Below, in pieces: positions 51,107 through 60,048 of a DNA stretch of 64,000 nt (positions are counted from its first letter, which is position 1; every line of letters starts with the position of its first letter). Below the pieces are notes generated by a model that worked only from the letters and a program-made list of their open reading frames with translations, had not been told where the DNA came from and made no database searches. Source of the stretch: Uliginosibacterium gangwonense DSM 18521 (GTDB lineage Bacteria; Pseudomonadota; Gammaproteobacteria; Burkholderiales; Rhodocyclaceae); the NCBI RefSeq assembly GCF_000373965.1, contig NZ_KB892835.1, positions 277,667 through 341,666 of the forward strand, read 5' to 3'. Both the position numbers and the translations under genes were made by a program.

Positions 51107-51556
51107 ATGGGCAAACGTGACTTTCTGAAAGCCCTGGCGGTGGTGGCATGTTGTGCCTGGGGCCTGCCCGCTTTGGCGGTAGACGCCAGTGAGCCCGCCG
51201 ATGGGTATGTGGCCATCCACTACTACCGGGCGGACGCCAATTATGCCGGATGGGGGCTGCATGCCTGGTCCCGGATTCCGGGTGGGCAAGATACGCCACT
51301 GGATGGCATCGGCTGGCTGACCCCTCTGAAGCCGATGGGCAAGGAGGAAGACGGCAGCGTATTTTGGCACTTGAAGTTGGCTGATTTTGGCAAGAGGGCC
51401 CAAGTCTTCTACATTATCCACAAGGGCGACTCCAAGGAGCAGGGCGGCAAGGATCAGAACTTTGATGGCACCAAGATCCGCCAGGTCTGGGTCAATCAGG
51501 GAGACCCCGCGCTCTACACCAGCAAGGATGACGCCCTCAAGGCGCGTCCCAAGTAA
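51107..51556 (+). CDS. Free-standing secreted CBM41 (pullulanase-associated) domain protein
   Basis: The 149 residues have a signal peptide (MGKRDFLKALAVVACCAWGL, cleavage near ALA/VD). A single CBM41/PUD module follows: YVAIHYYRADANYAGWGLHA (about 37-56), FWHLKLADFGKRAQVFYIIH and KGDSKEQGGKDQNF. CBM41 binds alpha-glucans and is normally one part of pullulanases or amylases, so a solo module is unusual. It may bind starch for the porin and amylase next to it. GGGAGG lies upstream of the ATG. Confidence 0.8.
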   Translation: MGKRDFLKALAVVACCAWGLPALAVDASEPADGYVAIHYYRADANYAGWGLHAWSRIPGGQDTPLDGIGWLTPLKPMGKEEDGSVFWHLKLADFGKRAQVFYIIHKGDSKEQGGKDQNFDGTKIRQVWVNQGDPALYTSKDDALKARPK

Positions 51557-51728
51557 CACTGTGCATAATCTTGTGCGAGTGGCAGATCGTGGAGTATGCG
51601 TTGCTCCTCACCTTGCACGGACGCGCTCGTACTGATTTTGGACTGTTGTGTTTTATCCTGTTTGTGATTGATCCTGCGAATGGCCCGTGCAGTGCACGGG
51701 CGTTTTTTCGCGTCTTCCGGGAGACGGA

Positions 51729-53372
51729 ATGAGATTTCTGACTTCATGCCTGGCAGCGCTTGTCCTCTTGGGCGCCCAAGCCGGTGTACAGGCGGCCAGT
51801 TTTGCCGATAATCCGATTGTATATTTCGTGATCACCGACCGTTTTGCCAATGGCAACCCGCAAAACGACCATTCCTATGGCCGTAGCGGTGACGGGGCCG
51901 GGGAGATTGGCACTTTTCACGGTGGCGATCTGGCGGGTATTACCCAGAAGTTGCGCGAAGGCTGGTTTTCATCGCTCGGCGTCAATGCCATATGGATCAC
52001 GGCACCCTATGAGCAGATCCATGGCTGGGTGGTGGGCGGCAACCAGGAATTCAAGCACTACGCCTATCATGGCTACTACGCGCTGGACTACACTGTGCTT
52101 GACAAGAACATGGGTACGCCCGACGAGTTGCGCGAGATGATCGACACCGCGCACCGGCAGGGCATCCGTGTTCTGTTTGATGTGGTGATGAATCACCCCG
52201 GCTATCTGGATATCCAGACTGCCAAAGACATTGGCATGGATGTGCTGTGGAAGGGGTATGAGGCTGCCACGCTGCGCGATTATCACGGCTACATCGACTA
52301 CAACCGGGACAAGAAGAAGTGGGCTCATTGGTGGGGAGGCGCCTGGGTGCGCAGTGGCCTGCCCGGTTATCCTTCGGGCGGCAGCAGCGAATATACCAAG
52401 CAATTGGCCTATCTGCCGGATTTCCGCACGGAGAGTACAGAGTACGTCCATCTCCCTCCCTTCCTGCATGACAAAAAGGATACCCGCGCGGTGGAACTGC
52501 CTCAGTCGACCGTGCGTGATTATCTGGTGAGTTGGCTTAGCTCATGGGTGCGCGAATATGGTGTGGATGGTTTCCGTTGTGATACCGTCAAACACGTCGA
52601 GCCTGCCGCCTGGGCGCAGCTCAAGCAATCTGCCACCACTGCGTTGGCAGCCTGGAAGAGCGAGCATCCGCAGGACAAGATTGACGATCAGCCTTTCTGG
52701 ATGGTGGGTGAGTACTGGGGGCAGGGCGTTGAGCATACCGATCTGTATGAAAATGGCTTCGATGCCATGATCAATTTTGATTTCCAGGAGCGCATGACGG
52801 CCAATCCATCGCTGGAATCGGTGTACTCGGATTATGCTAAAGCGCTATCTGGTAACACTGCGTATAACGTGCTCTCTTATCTCTCATCGCACGACACCCG
52901 GCTCTTCGCCCGCAAACGGATGCATGAAGCGGCTTCGGCCTTGATGCTTGCGCCCGGTGGCGTGCAGATTTTCTATGGTGACGAGAGCGGACGTGAGCCC
53001 GGCCAAGCGCCTGCAAGTGACGCGCAGCAGGCCACGCGCTCGGACATGAACTGGGCAAGCATTGACCAGGATTTGCTGGCGCATTGGCGCAAACTTGGCC
53101 AATTTCGTGCGCATCATGTGGCACTGGCTCGTGGCACGCATGTCCGGCTGCAAGGTGAGCCTTACGTGTTCTCCCGCGTGATGGCACAAGGCGGGGACCG
53201 TGTGGTGGTTGCCCCTGCACTGAAAGGGGAGGTTGATGTGCCCGTGGGGCAGGTGTTTGCAGAAGGCGCGAAGGTGGTGGATGCCTATAGCGGGCAATCA
53301 GGACAAGTGCATGACGGCAAAGTCAAACTGGTCGCACAGGGCACTGTACTGCTTGAGGCAAAGCAGCCTTAA
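51729..53372 (+). CDS. Secreted alpha-amylase family glycoside hydrolase (GH13)
   Basis: The 547 residues have a signal peptide (MRFLTSCLAALVLLGAQAGV, cleavage near VQA/AS) and a GH13 barrel. Conserved regions are VIYF-type IVYFVITDRFANGNPQND, DVVMNHPGY, GVDGFRCDTVKHVEP (nucleophile Asp), WMVGEYWGQG (acid Glu) and LSSHDTRLF (third Asp). It hydrolyses starch or maltodextrins outside the cytoplasm; MalS-like periplasmic amylase is the closest role I can suggest. ATG 51729 has GGGAGACGGA upstream; the longer frame from 51687 is rejected. Follows the CBM41 gene by 172 bp. Confidence 0.88.
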   Translation: MRFLTSCLAALVLLGAQAGVQAASFADNPIVYFVITDRFANGNPQNDHSYGRSGDGAGEIGTFHGGDLAGITQKLREGWFSSLGVNAIWITAPYEQIHGWVVGGNQEFKHYAYHGYYALDYTVLDKNMGTPDELREMIDTAHRQGIRVLFDVVMNHPGYLDIQTAKDIGMDVLWKGYEAATLRDYHGYIDYNRDKKKWAHWWGGAWVRSGLPGYPSGGSSEYTKQLAYLPDFRTESTEYVHLPPFLHDKKDTRAVELPQSTVRDYLVSWLSSWVREYGVDGFRCDTVKHVEPAAWAQLKQSATTALAAWKSEHPQDKIDDQPFWMVGEYWGQGVEHTDLYENGFDAMINFDFQERMTANPSLESVYSDYAKALSGNTAYNVLSYLSSHDTRLFARKRMHEAASALMLAPGGVQIFYGDESGREPGQAPASDAQQATRSDMNWASIDQDLLAHWRKLGQFRAHHVALARGTHVRLQGEPYVFSRVMAQGGDRVVVAPALKGEVDVPVGQVFAEGAKVVDAYSGQSGQVHDGKVKLVAQGTVLLEAKQP

Positions 53373-53430
53373 TGCAGCGTGATCAATATGCCCTTGGCAG
53401 TGTTGCCAGGGGCGTATGATCAAAGTGTTT

Positions 53431-53925
53431 TTACAACTCTGAGAGCTGCCGGTATTTGCCGCCAAAGAAAACTAGTGGTTCGTGCTCGGCCTTGTCGCAG
53501 CGTTCCACCTCGCCAATGAAGATGACATGGTCACCCCCCGGGTAACGCTGAGTGTTGCGGACCTCGAAGACCGCGCAGCAACCTTCCAGCACAGGGGCAC
53601 CGCCCAGGCCGTCTTCCCAGGTGAGCTTGGCAAAGCGGTCTTCGGCCTTGCTGGCAAAGAGATTGGAAATATCCTGCTGGTTTTTCGCTAATACGTTGAT
53701 GGCATAGTGCGAGCAGTTTTCCAGCTCTTCGCGCAGCGTGCTGTTGTTGGCCAGGCTCCAGACGATCAGCGGCGGCTCCAACGATACGGAATTGAAGGAA
53801 CTGATCGTCAGCCCGATGGGTTTGCCGTCACGGGCACGTGCGGTGATGACCGCTATGCCGGTGGCGAACATGCCCAGGGTGCGGCGGAAGGTGGTGGCGT
53901 CAAAACTCAAGGATTCGGTGCTCAT
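53431..53925 (-). CDS. Flavin reductase family protein (FMN-binding)
   Basis: A 164-residue FMN reductase of the split-barrel family. It starts with FRRTLGMFATGIAVITARAR (about 13-32), then GLTISSFNSVSLEPPLIVWS with T-x-S-S-F as the FMN phosphate site, CSHYAINVLAKNQQDISN, and GGDHVIFIGEVERC. Relatives supply reduced FMN to two-component monooxygenases. No monooxygenase partner is adjacent, so the client is unknown. Confidence 0.85.
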   Translation of the reverse strand: MSTESLSFDATTFRRTLGMFATGIAVITARARDGKPIGLTISSFNSVSLEPPLIVWSLANNSTLREELENCSHYAINVLAKNQQDISNLFASKAEDRFAKLTWEDGLGGAPVLEGCCAVFEVRNTQRYPGGDHVIFIGEVERCDKAEHEPLVFFGGKYRQLSEL

Positions 53926-54021
53926 AATGGGGCGTCTGGATATGCCAAGAGGGAGGCTGCAGCGCGATTATCCATGCCACACGCGGCGCCGTCGATAAAA
54001 TTATTGTGTTTATTCAAGGTT

Positions 54022-54777
54022 TTACAGATTCGCAAATTCCGGGATCGGCGGGTAGCCCCGCAATTTCAGGAAGGCCAGCAGGCACGGTATCGAGCTGTTG
54101 ATGATGCGTTCCTGCGGGAAGCCTGCCGCTGCAATCAACTCGTGCGCTTTGGCAAAGTCGCCCAGGTTGAAGGCAATGTGCGCGTCCGACCCGACAGAGA
54201 CAAATGCCCCCAGATCACGCGCAGCCTCCACAATCGCCTTGCAGTTGGCTTCACAGCCGACGCGGGAGACGGTGAAGGAGGAGTTATTCACTTCCAGAGC
54301 CACGTTATGCGCCACTGCAGCCTTGACCACCGCTTCCACGTCAATCGGGAAGGCTGGATTGCCGGGGTGGGTGATGATGTCCACCTTCCCACTTCTAATG
54401 GCGTTGACCATCGCCTGGGTGTGCTCAGCTACCGTGGTGGGCTGGATCAGCGGGCGATGGAAGCCTGCCAGCACTACATCCAACCAGTCCCGCGTGATGC
54501 CGTAGCAGTCGGTTTCCCCTTGTACATTGAGGATATTGGCCTCAATACCACGCAGAATGCCTACGCCACCCACCACGCGGGGGATGACCTTGAGGTTCAC
54601 AAAGTGCCAGTAGTGGGCGCCGTCTTCCAGGCCGGGGCCGTGGTCGGTATTGGCAAAGAGCTTCAGGCCCTTGCGCTGTGCTTCGGCAATGTAATCGTGA
54701 ATGGTGCTGTAGGCGTGGCTGCTGGCGATGGTATGGCTGTGCAGATCGATGGGGTACAGTGCGGCGGATTGGGACAT
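54022..54777 (-). CDS. PHP-domain phosphoesterase, YcdX-like
   Basis: A 251-residue PHP-fold metal enzyme. Zn ligands are visible: DLHSHTIASSHAYSTIHDYI (about 11-30), FANTDHGPGL, LRGIEANI, DIITHPGNPAFP and VSVGSDAHIAFNLG. This set matches the trinuclear-zinc YcdX group, described as a phosphatase with unclear natural substrate. The start is set at 54777 (MSQSAALYPID); the much longer frame to 54975 would overlap the mutY region and is not used. Divergent from mutY with a 125-bp gap. Confidence 0.85.
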   Translation of the reverse strand: MSQSAALYPIDLHSHTIASSHAYSTIHDYIAEAQRKGLKLFANTDHGPGLEDGAHYWHFVNLKVIPRVVGGVGILRGIEANILNVQGETDCYGITRDWLDVVLAGFHRPLIQPTTVAEHTQAMVNAIRSGKVDIITHPGNPAFPIDVEAVVKAAVAHNVALEVNNSSFTVSRVGCEANCKAIVEAARDLGAFVSVGSDAHIAFNLGDFAKAHELIAAAGFPQERIINSSIPCLLAFLKLRGYPPIPEFANL

Positions 54778-54902
54778 GTTTGATGCGTCAGCCTGGGGGA
54801 GGCGTTGAATTTGATGAGTATAAGTATACGTGGGCTTGGCTGCGAATAAAACCTGCTGGCAACATGGATGAATCTTGCCTAACAAGGCTCTACACTGCTC
54901 GG

Positions 54903-55949
54903 ATGAGTGAATTTGCAAAGAAACTGATCGCCTGGCAGCGCCGCAATGGCCGCCACGACTTGCCCTGGCAAACACAGGATCCGTACTGCGTATGGCTGTC
55001 CGAAATCATGCTGCAGCAGACCCAGGTGGATACGGTGATCCCGTATTACCAGCGTTTTCTGGCGCGCTGCCCCGATGTGGCCAGCCTTGCTGCGGCACCC
55101 CTGGATGATGTGCTCGCCTTGTGGAGTGGCCTGGGCTACTACGCCCGCGCCCGCAACCTGCACAGTGCCGCTCGCAGCGTGATGGAAAAGCATGGTGGGC
55201 AATTCCCCCGCACTGCCGCTGGCTTGGCAGAGTTGCCGGGTATTGGGCGATCCACTGCCGCAGCGGTCGCCTCCTTCTGCTTTGGTGAGCGGGTGGCGAT
55301 TCTGGATGGCAACGTCAAGCGCGTGCTGTGCCGCCATTTCGCCATTGAGGGCTACCCCGGCGAGCGTGCCGTGGAGCAGAAACTGTGGGCGCTGGCTGAA
55401 TCGTTATTGCCCGCCAAGGATATTTCCATCTACCCGCAGGCGCAGATGGATCTGGGGGCGATGATCTGCACCCGCAGCAAACCACGTTGCCTGCATTGCC
55501 CCGTCAATGCCACTTGCCAGGCCCGTGCCGAAGGGCGCGAGAACGAACTGCCCACCGCCCGCCCACGTAAAACGGTACCGGAGCGCAGTTGTGGCGTGCT
55601 GCTTTTGCGCTGCCAAGGGACGATCTTGCTGGAACAACGGCCTGCTGCCGGGATCTGGGGCGGGCTCTACAGCCTGCCGGAAATGCTTGAGGAAGAAAGC
55701 GCCGCAGAATGCGCCTTGCGCCGTTTTGGTCTGAGCAAGCTGAAGTTTGTGGCGGGCGAAGACCTGCATCACAGCTTCACCCATTTCGGCCTGACGCTCA
55801 CACCCTGGCAAGCCGAGTTGCGCAAACTCCCGCTTCAGGTTAATGCACCCAACCTGCGCTGGGTTGCGCAGCAGGAGTTGGAAGGGATCGGTTTGCCCGC
55901 GCCCATCCGCAAGCTGGTGGAGCGCAGTTTTGAACCTGAGAAGGCTTGA
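54903..55949 (+). CDS. mutY: A/G-specific adenine DNA glycosylase
   Basis: The 348 residues have the full MutY layout. Catalytic Glu lies in LSEIMLQQTQVDTVIPYY (about 32-49), HhH in ELPGIGRSTAAAVASF (about 109-124) and catalytic Asp in ILDGNVKRVLCR. A 4Fe-4S cluster reads C-x6-C-x2-C-x5-C (CTRSKPRCLHCPVNATC), and a C-terminal NUDIX-like domain (about 225-345) recognises 8-oxoG. It removes adenine opposite 8-oxoguanine. ATG 54903 gives the family N-terminus (FAKKLIAWQRRNGRHDLPWQ); longer frames are rejected. Its stop overlaps the next frame, but that gene's start is 78 bp downstream. Confidence 0.95.
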   Translation: MSEFAKKLIAWQRRNGRHDLPWQTQDPYCVWLSEIMLQQTQVDTVIPYYQRFLARCPDVASLAAAPLDDVLALWSGLGYYARARNLHSAARSVMEKHGGQFPRTAAGLAELPGIGRSTAAAVASFCFGERVAILDGNVKRVLCRHFAIEGYPGERAVEQKLWALAESLLPAKDISIYPQAQMDLGAMICTRSKPRCLHCPVNATCQARAEGRENELPTARPRKTVPERSCGVLLLRCQGTILLEQRPAAGIWGGLYSLPEMLEEESAAECALRRFGLSKLKFVAGEDLHHSFTHFGLTLTPWQAELRKLPLQVNAPNLRWVAQQELEGIGLPAPIRKLVERSFEPEKA

Positions 55950-56026
55950 AGGCTGCTGATCGGCGGGCCGGGCAAACAATGGCCCGCAGCTATAATTGGT
56001 GCAGCCATTGCGTCGGTTTCATTCCC

Positions 56027-56839
56027 ATGCGCCTGATTGATTTTCCGATCCCGCAAGACCTGCAAGCCTGGATTGAGCGTATCAGCCTGCTTGAGCTGGG
56101 GGCGGGGGAGGTGATGCCCGTTTTTGCCGGAGCCCGTGTGCATCTGGGCTTTGTATTGAGCGGGAGTGTTTCGTTTGGCGTACCACAGCAGTTCTGGCAG
56201 GCTGAAGAGGCCGTGTGCTGGGGGGCTGTTGCCGGGGGCTCTGCAGTAGAAGCCGGGCCGCAAGGTGCGCGCGGTGCCTTGCTCAAGCTCGCCGGGGGTG
56301 TTGCGCCTGCCGTGCTGGGCTGCTCGGCAGAAGCCTGTGCGGGGCAGGTGCTGGCCTTGCAGGCATTCTGGCCACATTGGCGGCCTGCGCCTGTGCAGGA
56401 CTTTTCCGGACAGCTTGAACATGTGTGGAGCCAGCTGAGGCAGGCGATTTCCTGTCGTGCAGCGGCCGCTTGGTCACCTCGGTTGTGCGCTCAGGCCATG
56501 GCAAGTTTTGATGTGCTGCCGGTGGAGGGGGTGGCAGACAGCCTGGGGGTGAGCCGCGCCACGCTTGAGCGCCAGATCCGCCGTAACTTTGGGCTCACAC
56601 CCAAGCAGCTCTCACGCATCCAGCGCTTCTATCGTGCCCTGGCCGCCTTGAACCGTTTGGATGCGGCGGCGCTGGCGGTGGAGGCCGGATACTACGATCA
56701 ATCCCACATGATTGCCGAATTCAATGAGCTGGCCGGGCAAACCCCGGCCAGATTGCTGCAGATGGCGGCAAACGACGCTGATCTGCTCCGGCTTTATGGT
56801 GCCAATGCGGTGGCGGTGGGGCGCCATTCCGGGCGCTGA
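56027..56839 (+). CDS. AraC-family transcriptional regulator
   Basis: A 270-residue regulator. An N-terminal sensor region with no clear cupin motif (about 1-150; Ala/Gly-rich, several Cys) is followed by an AraC DNA-binding domain (about 165-260): VEGVADSLGVSRATLERQIRR, GLTPKQLSRIQRFYRAL, YDQSHMIAEFNELAGQTPAR. The A-x-x-x-G-Y-Y-D-Q-S-H motif is classical. Effector unknown. ATG 56027 was chosen because the conserved-looking sequence begins there; the frame opens at 55946, inside mutY. It overlaps the convergent lipoprotein gene by 46 bp. Confidence 0.75.
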   Translation: MRLIDFPIPQDLQAWIERISLLELGAGEVMPVFAGARVHLGFVLSGSVSFGVPQQFWQAEEAVCWGAVAGGSAVEAGPQGARGALLKLAGGVAPAVLGCSAEACAGQVLALQAFWPHWRPAPVQDFSGQLEHVWSQLRQAISCRAAAAWSPRLCAQAMASFDVLPVEGVADSLGVSRATLERQIRRNFGLTPKQLSRIQRFYRALAALNRLDAAALAVEAGYYDQSHMIAEFNELAGQTPARLLQMAANDADLLRLYGANAVAVGRHSGR

Positions 56840-57402
56840 ACACAGCGCTGTGCCCATGCCTCCAATGCATTGCGGATACGCCCCCAGCGCGAGAAGCTCT
56901 CCCCCAGATCCAGCATGCCGCCGTTGACGCGCTCACGCCACAGGGTAATGCGCTGACCGTCAGGGGCGAGCAGTTCCGCTTCTACCGTGATGGCACCTGT
57001 ATCCAGCGGAAGAATGACCAGCAGCGCACTGGCAATGTTCAGTGCGGTGGAGGCGGGGGCTGCGTCTCGCAGGCGGATGTTCAGGCTGGGCTGCTGCGTG
57101 GCCTGGGCGGCCAGATTCTGACGCAAGGACTGCTCCAGCGAGGCCCTGATTTTTTCCAGCTCGGTCTGGTCATCGTCAGATAGCCCTGAAGCGTCCGCTG
57201 AAACACGTCCCAGCTTGGGTTGGCTGAGTGAGGAAACCGGCTGATGGGCGCGTACCTGGACGTCGAGCCGGGCATCCTGCCTGATTACTTGCCAGCCCGT
57301 TTTCAAACTGGTGGATGGATTCGGGGGGAGGGTGGAGCAGGCCGCAAGCCAGAGTGCGCTGGCCAGTATCAGCAGACGATGGGGGATGGAGCGAGATGAC
57401 AT
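56794..57402 (-). CDS. Putative outer-membrane lipoprotein, family unassigned
   Basis: The 202 residues start with a lipoprotein signal (LLILASALWLAACSTLPP; lipobox L-A-A-C with Cys about 22). The mature part has SLKTGWQVIRQDARLDVQV, a central helical stretch, and DTGAITVEAELLAPDGQRI followed by LWRERVN. It resembles the many small lipoproteins of DUF3313/DUF4410 type, but I cannot place it in a family. The C-terminal 46 bp overlap the AraC gene on the other strand, which is unusual but possible for convergent stop regions. Confidence 0.6.
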   Translation of the reverse strand: MSSRSIPHRLLILASALWLAACSTLPPNPSTSLKTGWQVIRQDARLDVQVRAHQPVSSLSQPKLGRVSADASGLSDDDQTELEKIRASLEQSLRQNLAAQATQQPSLNIRLRDAAPASTALNIASALLVILPLDTGAITVEAELLAPDGQRITLWRERVNGGMLDLGESFSRWGRIRNALEAWAQRCVQRPEWRPTATALAP

Positions 57403-57423
57403 GAGGCGTGTTATCCAAGAAAG

Positions 57424-58512
57424 TTATGCAAAAGAGCAGGTGACAAAATCTTCCGGGGCCAGCCTTGGGCACACCGGGGCAGGGTAGCTGGGCGGGCGGC
57501 CCACGCGCAGCAGCATCTGCAGGTGCGCGGTGCCTAGGTCTTTACCCAGGCTGTGGCGTAGAGATTCGACTTCAAGGGCTTGTGACATGGGATGCAGGGC
57601 CAGCCCCTGCGCGGTGGCGGCAAGCCAGCAGCGCATCAGGTGGCGCCCGGCTACGTAATAGCTTTGCACGCTGTCGTCAGGGGCTGCAATCACAAGCCAG
57701 CCCGCGCCTTCCTGGACTTGGCTGCGGGTCAGATCCAGACTGCGCTGGCGAAAGGCCGGAGCCAGCACGTCTTCGCGCCCGTAGAAAGCAGCGACCCAGC
57801 GTTGTGCCAGCCAGGGCAGTTCCATGCTGGCAGGTGTGATGCCGGTGGGGTTGCGTCGGGCATCCTCCTCGCGCCAGCGTATCCAGTCGGCCAACTCTTG
57901 CCAGACGGCATCATCGCCAGCTTGGATGAGGCTCGCTTCAAGGGTGGTCTGAGAGATTCGGGCTGCCCCCGCTGTGCCGTGTGGCAGGTAAAAGGCGCTG
58001 GTACGCTGCTGGTCCACCAGGGGCCATAGCTTGTCATCGACCCGGGCCGGAGCGAGATTCCGCCGCAAGGTGCGGCGCTGGCGCAGGCATGCCAGCCACT
58101 GATCTGTTGCCTGACAGGGGCGAAGCGTGATCTGTACTGCGTTTGGGGGCTTCTCCATCCATTCGAATTCTGCTGCGCGCCCCAGCGCCAGCGCGGCAAC
58201 TTCCAGCGCAAGCGTGAAGGCGCCCAGGCTGATCCAGGTCTCTCTGCCTGCTGGGTCTGTTGCCATCTGTCTGCGGGAGGGAGACAAGCAGAGTTGCCCA
58301 TGCGTCGGGGTGTCCAGGTGCAACTGCCAGGGCTGGATGTTGTGACTGGACGGGGCACGCGCGGCATCGGCCAGCATGGCCCGCCAAGCCGCAGGCAGCT
58401 GTCTGCCCGGCATAACAGGGCTCGGTGGCGGCAAGGGTTGGCTCTGGCAGGCTGCCAATGCGGCCACCATGCATGAGGACAGACCATAGGCGATGAACAG
58501 GCGGCGTTCCAT
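57424..58512 (-). CDS. Acg-family nitroreductase-like lipoprotein
   Basis: The 362 residues begin with a signal ending in a lipobox (SSCMVAALAACQSQ; Cys about 22). The remainder is the nitroreductase-like Acg fold: ARAPSSHNIQPWQLHLDTPT (about 51-70), SLGAFTLALEVAALALGRAA and GAGWLVIAAPDDSVQSYYVA. Acg proteins in mycobacteria may sequester FMN; a lipoprotein version is odd because flavin is usually cytoplasmic. The start at 58512 was chosen because the signal begins there; no strong ribosome-binding site is seen. Upstream frame extends to 58632, into the divergent ClpP-like gene's promoter. Confidence 0.7.
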   Translation of the reverse strand: MERRLFIAYGLSSCMVAALAACQSQPLPPPSPVMPGRQLPAAWRAMLADAARAPSSHNIQPWQLHLDTPTHGQLCLSPSRRQMATDPAGRETWISLGAFTLALEVAALALGRAAEFEWMEKPPNAVQITLRPCQATDQWLACLRQRRTLRRNLAPARVDDKLWPLVDQQRTSAFYLPHGTAGAARISQTTLEASLIQAGDDAVWQELADWIRWREEDARRNPTGITPASMELPWLAQRWVAAFYGREDVLAPAFRQRSLDLTRSQVQEGAGWLVIAAPDDSVQSYYVAGRHLMRCWLAATAQGLALHPMSQALEVESLRHSLGKDLGTAHLQMLLRVGRPPSYPAPVCPRLAPEDFVTCSFA

Positions 58513-58667
58513 GAGTTTTTCTGCAAAGCTGAAGATGCCACCATTGCAGCGCAAACAGGGATGCGGAGATAGGAAAAATGCGTCATGCTCAATGGCGCGG
58601 GTTCTTAGCTGCTTTGGCCTGTTATCAGGCACAATATCGCCCTACTCCCTTCAACAGGACAAACACA

Positions 58668-59267
58668 ATGACCTTCACGCTCTCCGGTTGTGGCCAGGAC
58701 GCGCCACAACAAGCTGAAAAAGACAATCCCAGCGAAGACAAGCTGCTGTTCAAGTCCCGCTACGTGCTGGTCTTTGGCGAGATTGATGACAAGATGGCGC
58801 AGGCCACCTGCAAGCGTCTGCTGGCGCTGTCTGCCGAATCTGATGCGCCGATCACCATGCTGATCTCCTCACCGGGCGGGCATGTGGAGTCCGGCGACGC
58901 CATTCACGACATGATCCGCTTCATCGCCGCACCGGTCACAACCGTGGGCACTGGCTGGGTTGCCAGTGCCGGGGCGCATATCTTCCTCGCACCGCCTGCC
59001 GAGCGCCGCCTGTGTCTGCCCAACACCCGTTTCATGATCCACCAGCCTGCGGGCGGCATGGGTGGGCAGGCCAGCGATATCGCCATCCAGGCCAAGGAAA
59101 TCCTGCGCACGCGTGAGCGCATCGCCCGCGTGGTTGCGCGCCAGACCGGCAAGCCCTACGAAACCGTGGCGGCGGACATGGATCGGGATTACTGGATGAG
59201 TGCCGAAGAGGCGATTGCCTACGGCATCGTCTCGCGCGTGATCGAAAGCCACGCCGATCTGGCTTGA
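58668..59267 (+). CDS. ClpP-family serine protease paralogue (S14)
   Basis: The 199-residue S14 peptidase carries an intact catalytic triad by position: Ser100 in GWVASAGAHIFLA, His125 in RFMIHQPAGG, and Asp174 in DMDRDYWMS, which matches the E. coli ClpP Asp171 region. The Gly-rich strand ISSPGGHVESGDAIHDMI (about 67-84) is typical. The N-terminus lacks the normal propeptide and axial-loop sequence, and S-A-G replaces S-M-G. No clpX is nearby, so this is a second ClpP rather than the main one. ATG 58668; the frame opens at 58578. Confidence 0.85.
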   Translation: MTFTLSGCGQDAPQQAEKDNPSEDKLLFKSRYVLVFGEIDDKMAQATCKRLLALSAESDAPITMLISSPGGHVESGDAIHDMIRFIAAPVTTVGTGWVASAGAHIFLAPPAERRLCLPNTRFMIHQPAGGMGGQASDIAIQAKEILRTRERIARVVARQTGKPYETVAADMDRDYWMSAEEAIAYGIVSRVIESHADLA

Positions 59268-59294
59268 TTGCTTGTGTATTGCCGATTGTGTTGC

Positions 59295-59321
59295 CTACAT
59301 GCCAGCCCGGCTGGCATGTAG
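59295..59321. terminator. Hairpin between convergent ClpP-like and Lon-N-domain genes
   Basis: CTACATGCCAGC (59295-59306) pairs exactly with GCTGGCATGTAG (59310-59321) over a CCG loop. It lies 28 bp past the ClpP-like stop and 12 bp past the Lon-N-domain stop on the other strand. U-tracts are absent, so a two-way terminator is likely but not proven. Confidence 0.6.
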
Positions 59322-59332
59322 CATGTAAGGGA

Positions 59333-59944
59333 CTACTCTTCTTCGCTGGCGGCGAGCAGTTTATGCTCGACCAGATACTCATGGATGATCGCCAGACGCA
59401 GGTCGGCGTCTTCCAGTTCCAGCAGGCGCTGGCGCGCCAGCGGCGGAATCGGCAGAATTTCGGCGTAGCGGTAGCCTACCCAGGCAGCATTGTCGAGCAG
59501 ATAAGGCTGGGGGATGATCTGTTGCCCGGCATCCTTGATGATTATGCTCAGCAGTGGCAGCAGGTCTTGATGGGCTTCCGAGACGGCTTCGTCAGGGGCT
59601 TCGTCAAACCACTGCACAATCCCTGTGATCAGCCCGCTTTCATCCGTCACCTGTTCCAGCACGCGAAAGCGCCGCACCCCGCGTACCGTGAGCCCCAGCA
59701 GATTTGGGGTATTCATGTCCCAGTCCACAATGCGTGCTTCCACCCCTACCGTATAGGGGGTTGCGGGGGCGCCCACCTCGTTGCCATGCTCAATCAGGCA
59801 GATGCCGAAGTTGCGCTCGTTCTTCATGCACTGGGCAATCATGTCCAGATACCGGACTTCGAACACCTTGAGGTTCATGCGGCTTTGCGGGAAGAGCACC
59901 GCATTGAGCGGGAAGAGGGGCAGGCGTTCCGGTTCTTGGTGCAT
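59333..59944 (-). CDS. Lon N-terminal (LAN, substrate-binding) domain protein
   Basis: The 203-residue protein is the Lon substrate-recognition domain alone: LPLFPLNAVLFPQSRMNLKV (about 7-26), FEVRYLDMIAQCMKNERNFG, and ARIVDWDMNTPNLLGLTVRG. There is no AAA or protease module. Stand-alone versions are common in proteobacteria and are thought to be adaptors or regulators. ATG 59944 follows AAGGAGC by 6 bp; the longer frame to 59986 is rejected. It is divergent from the MidA-type methyltransferase gene. Confidence 0.85.
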   Translation of the reverse strand: MHQEPERLPLFPLNAVLFPQSRMNLKVFEVRYLDMIAQCMKNERNFGICLIEHGNEVGAPATPYTVGVEARIVDWDMNTPNLLGLTVRGVRRFRVLEQVTDESGLITGIVQWFDEAPDEAVSEAHQDLLPLLSIIIKDAGQQIIPQPYLLDNAAWVGYRYAEILPIPPLARQRLLELEDADLRLAIIHEYLVEHKLLAASEEE

Positions 59945-60048
59945 GGGAAAAGCTCCTTGAATAGGCGGCCATTGTACTCGCCCCATTCTGTTATCGATTC
60001 ACCTTCCGAGCCATTTATTGAAGCAGCGCTGCGGTTACAATCCACGGC

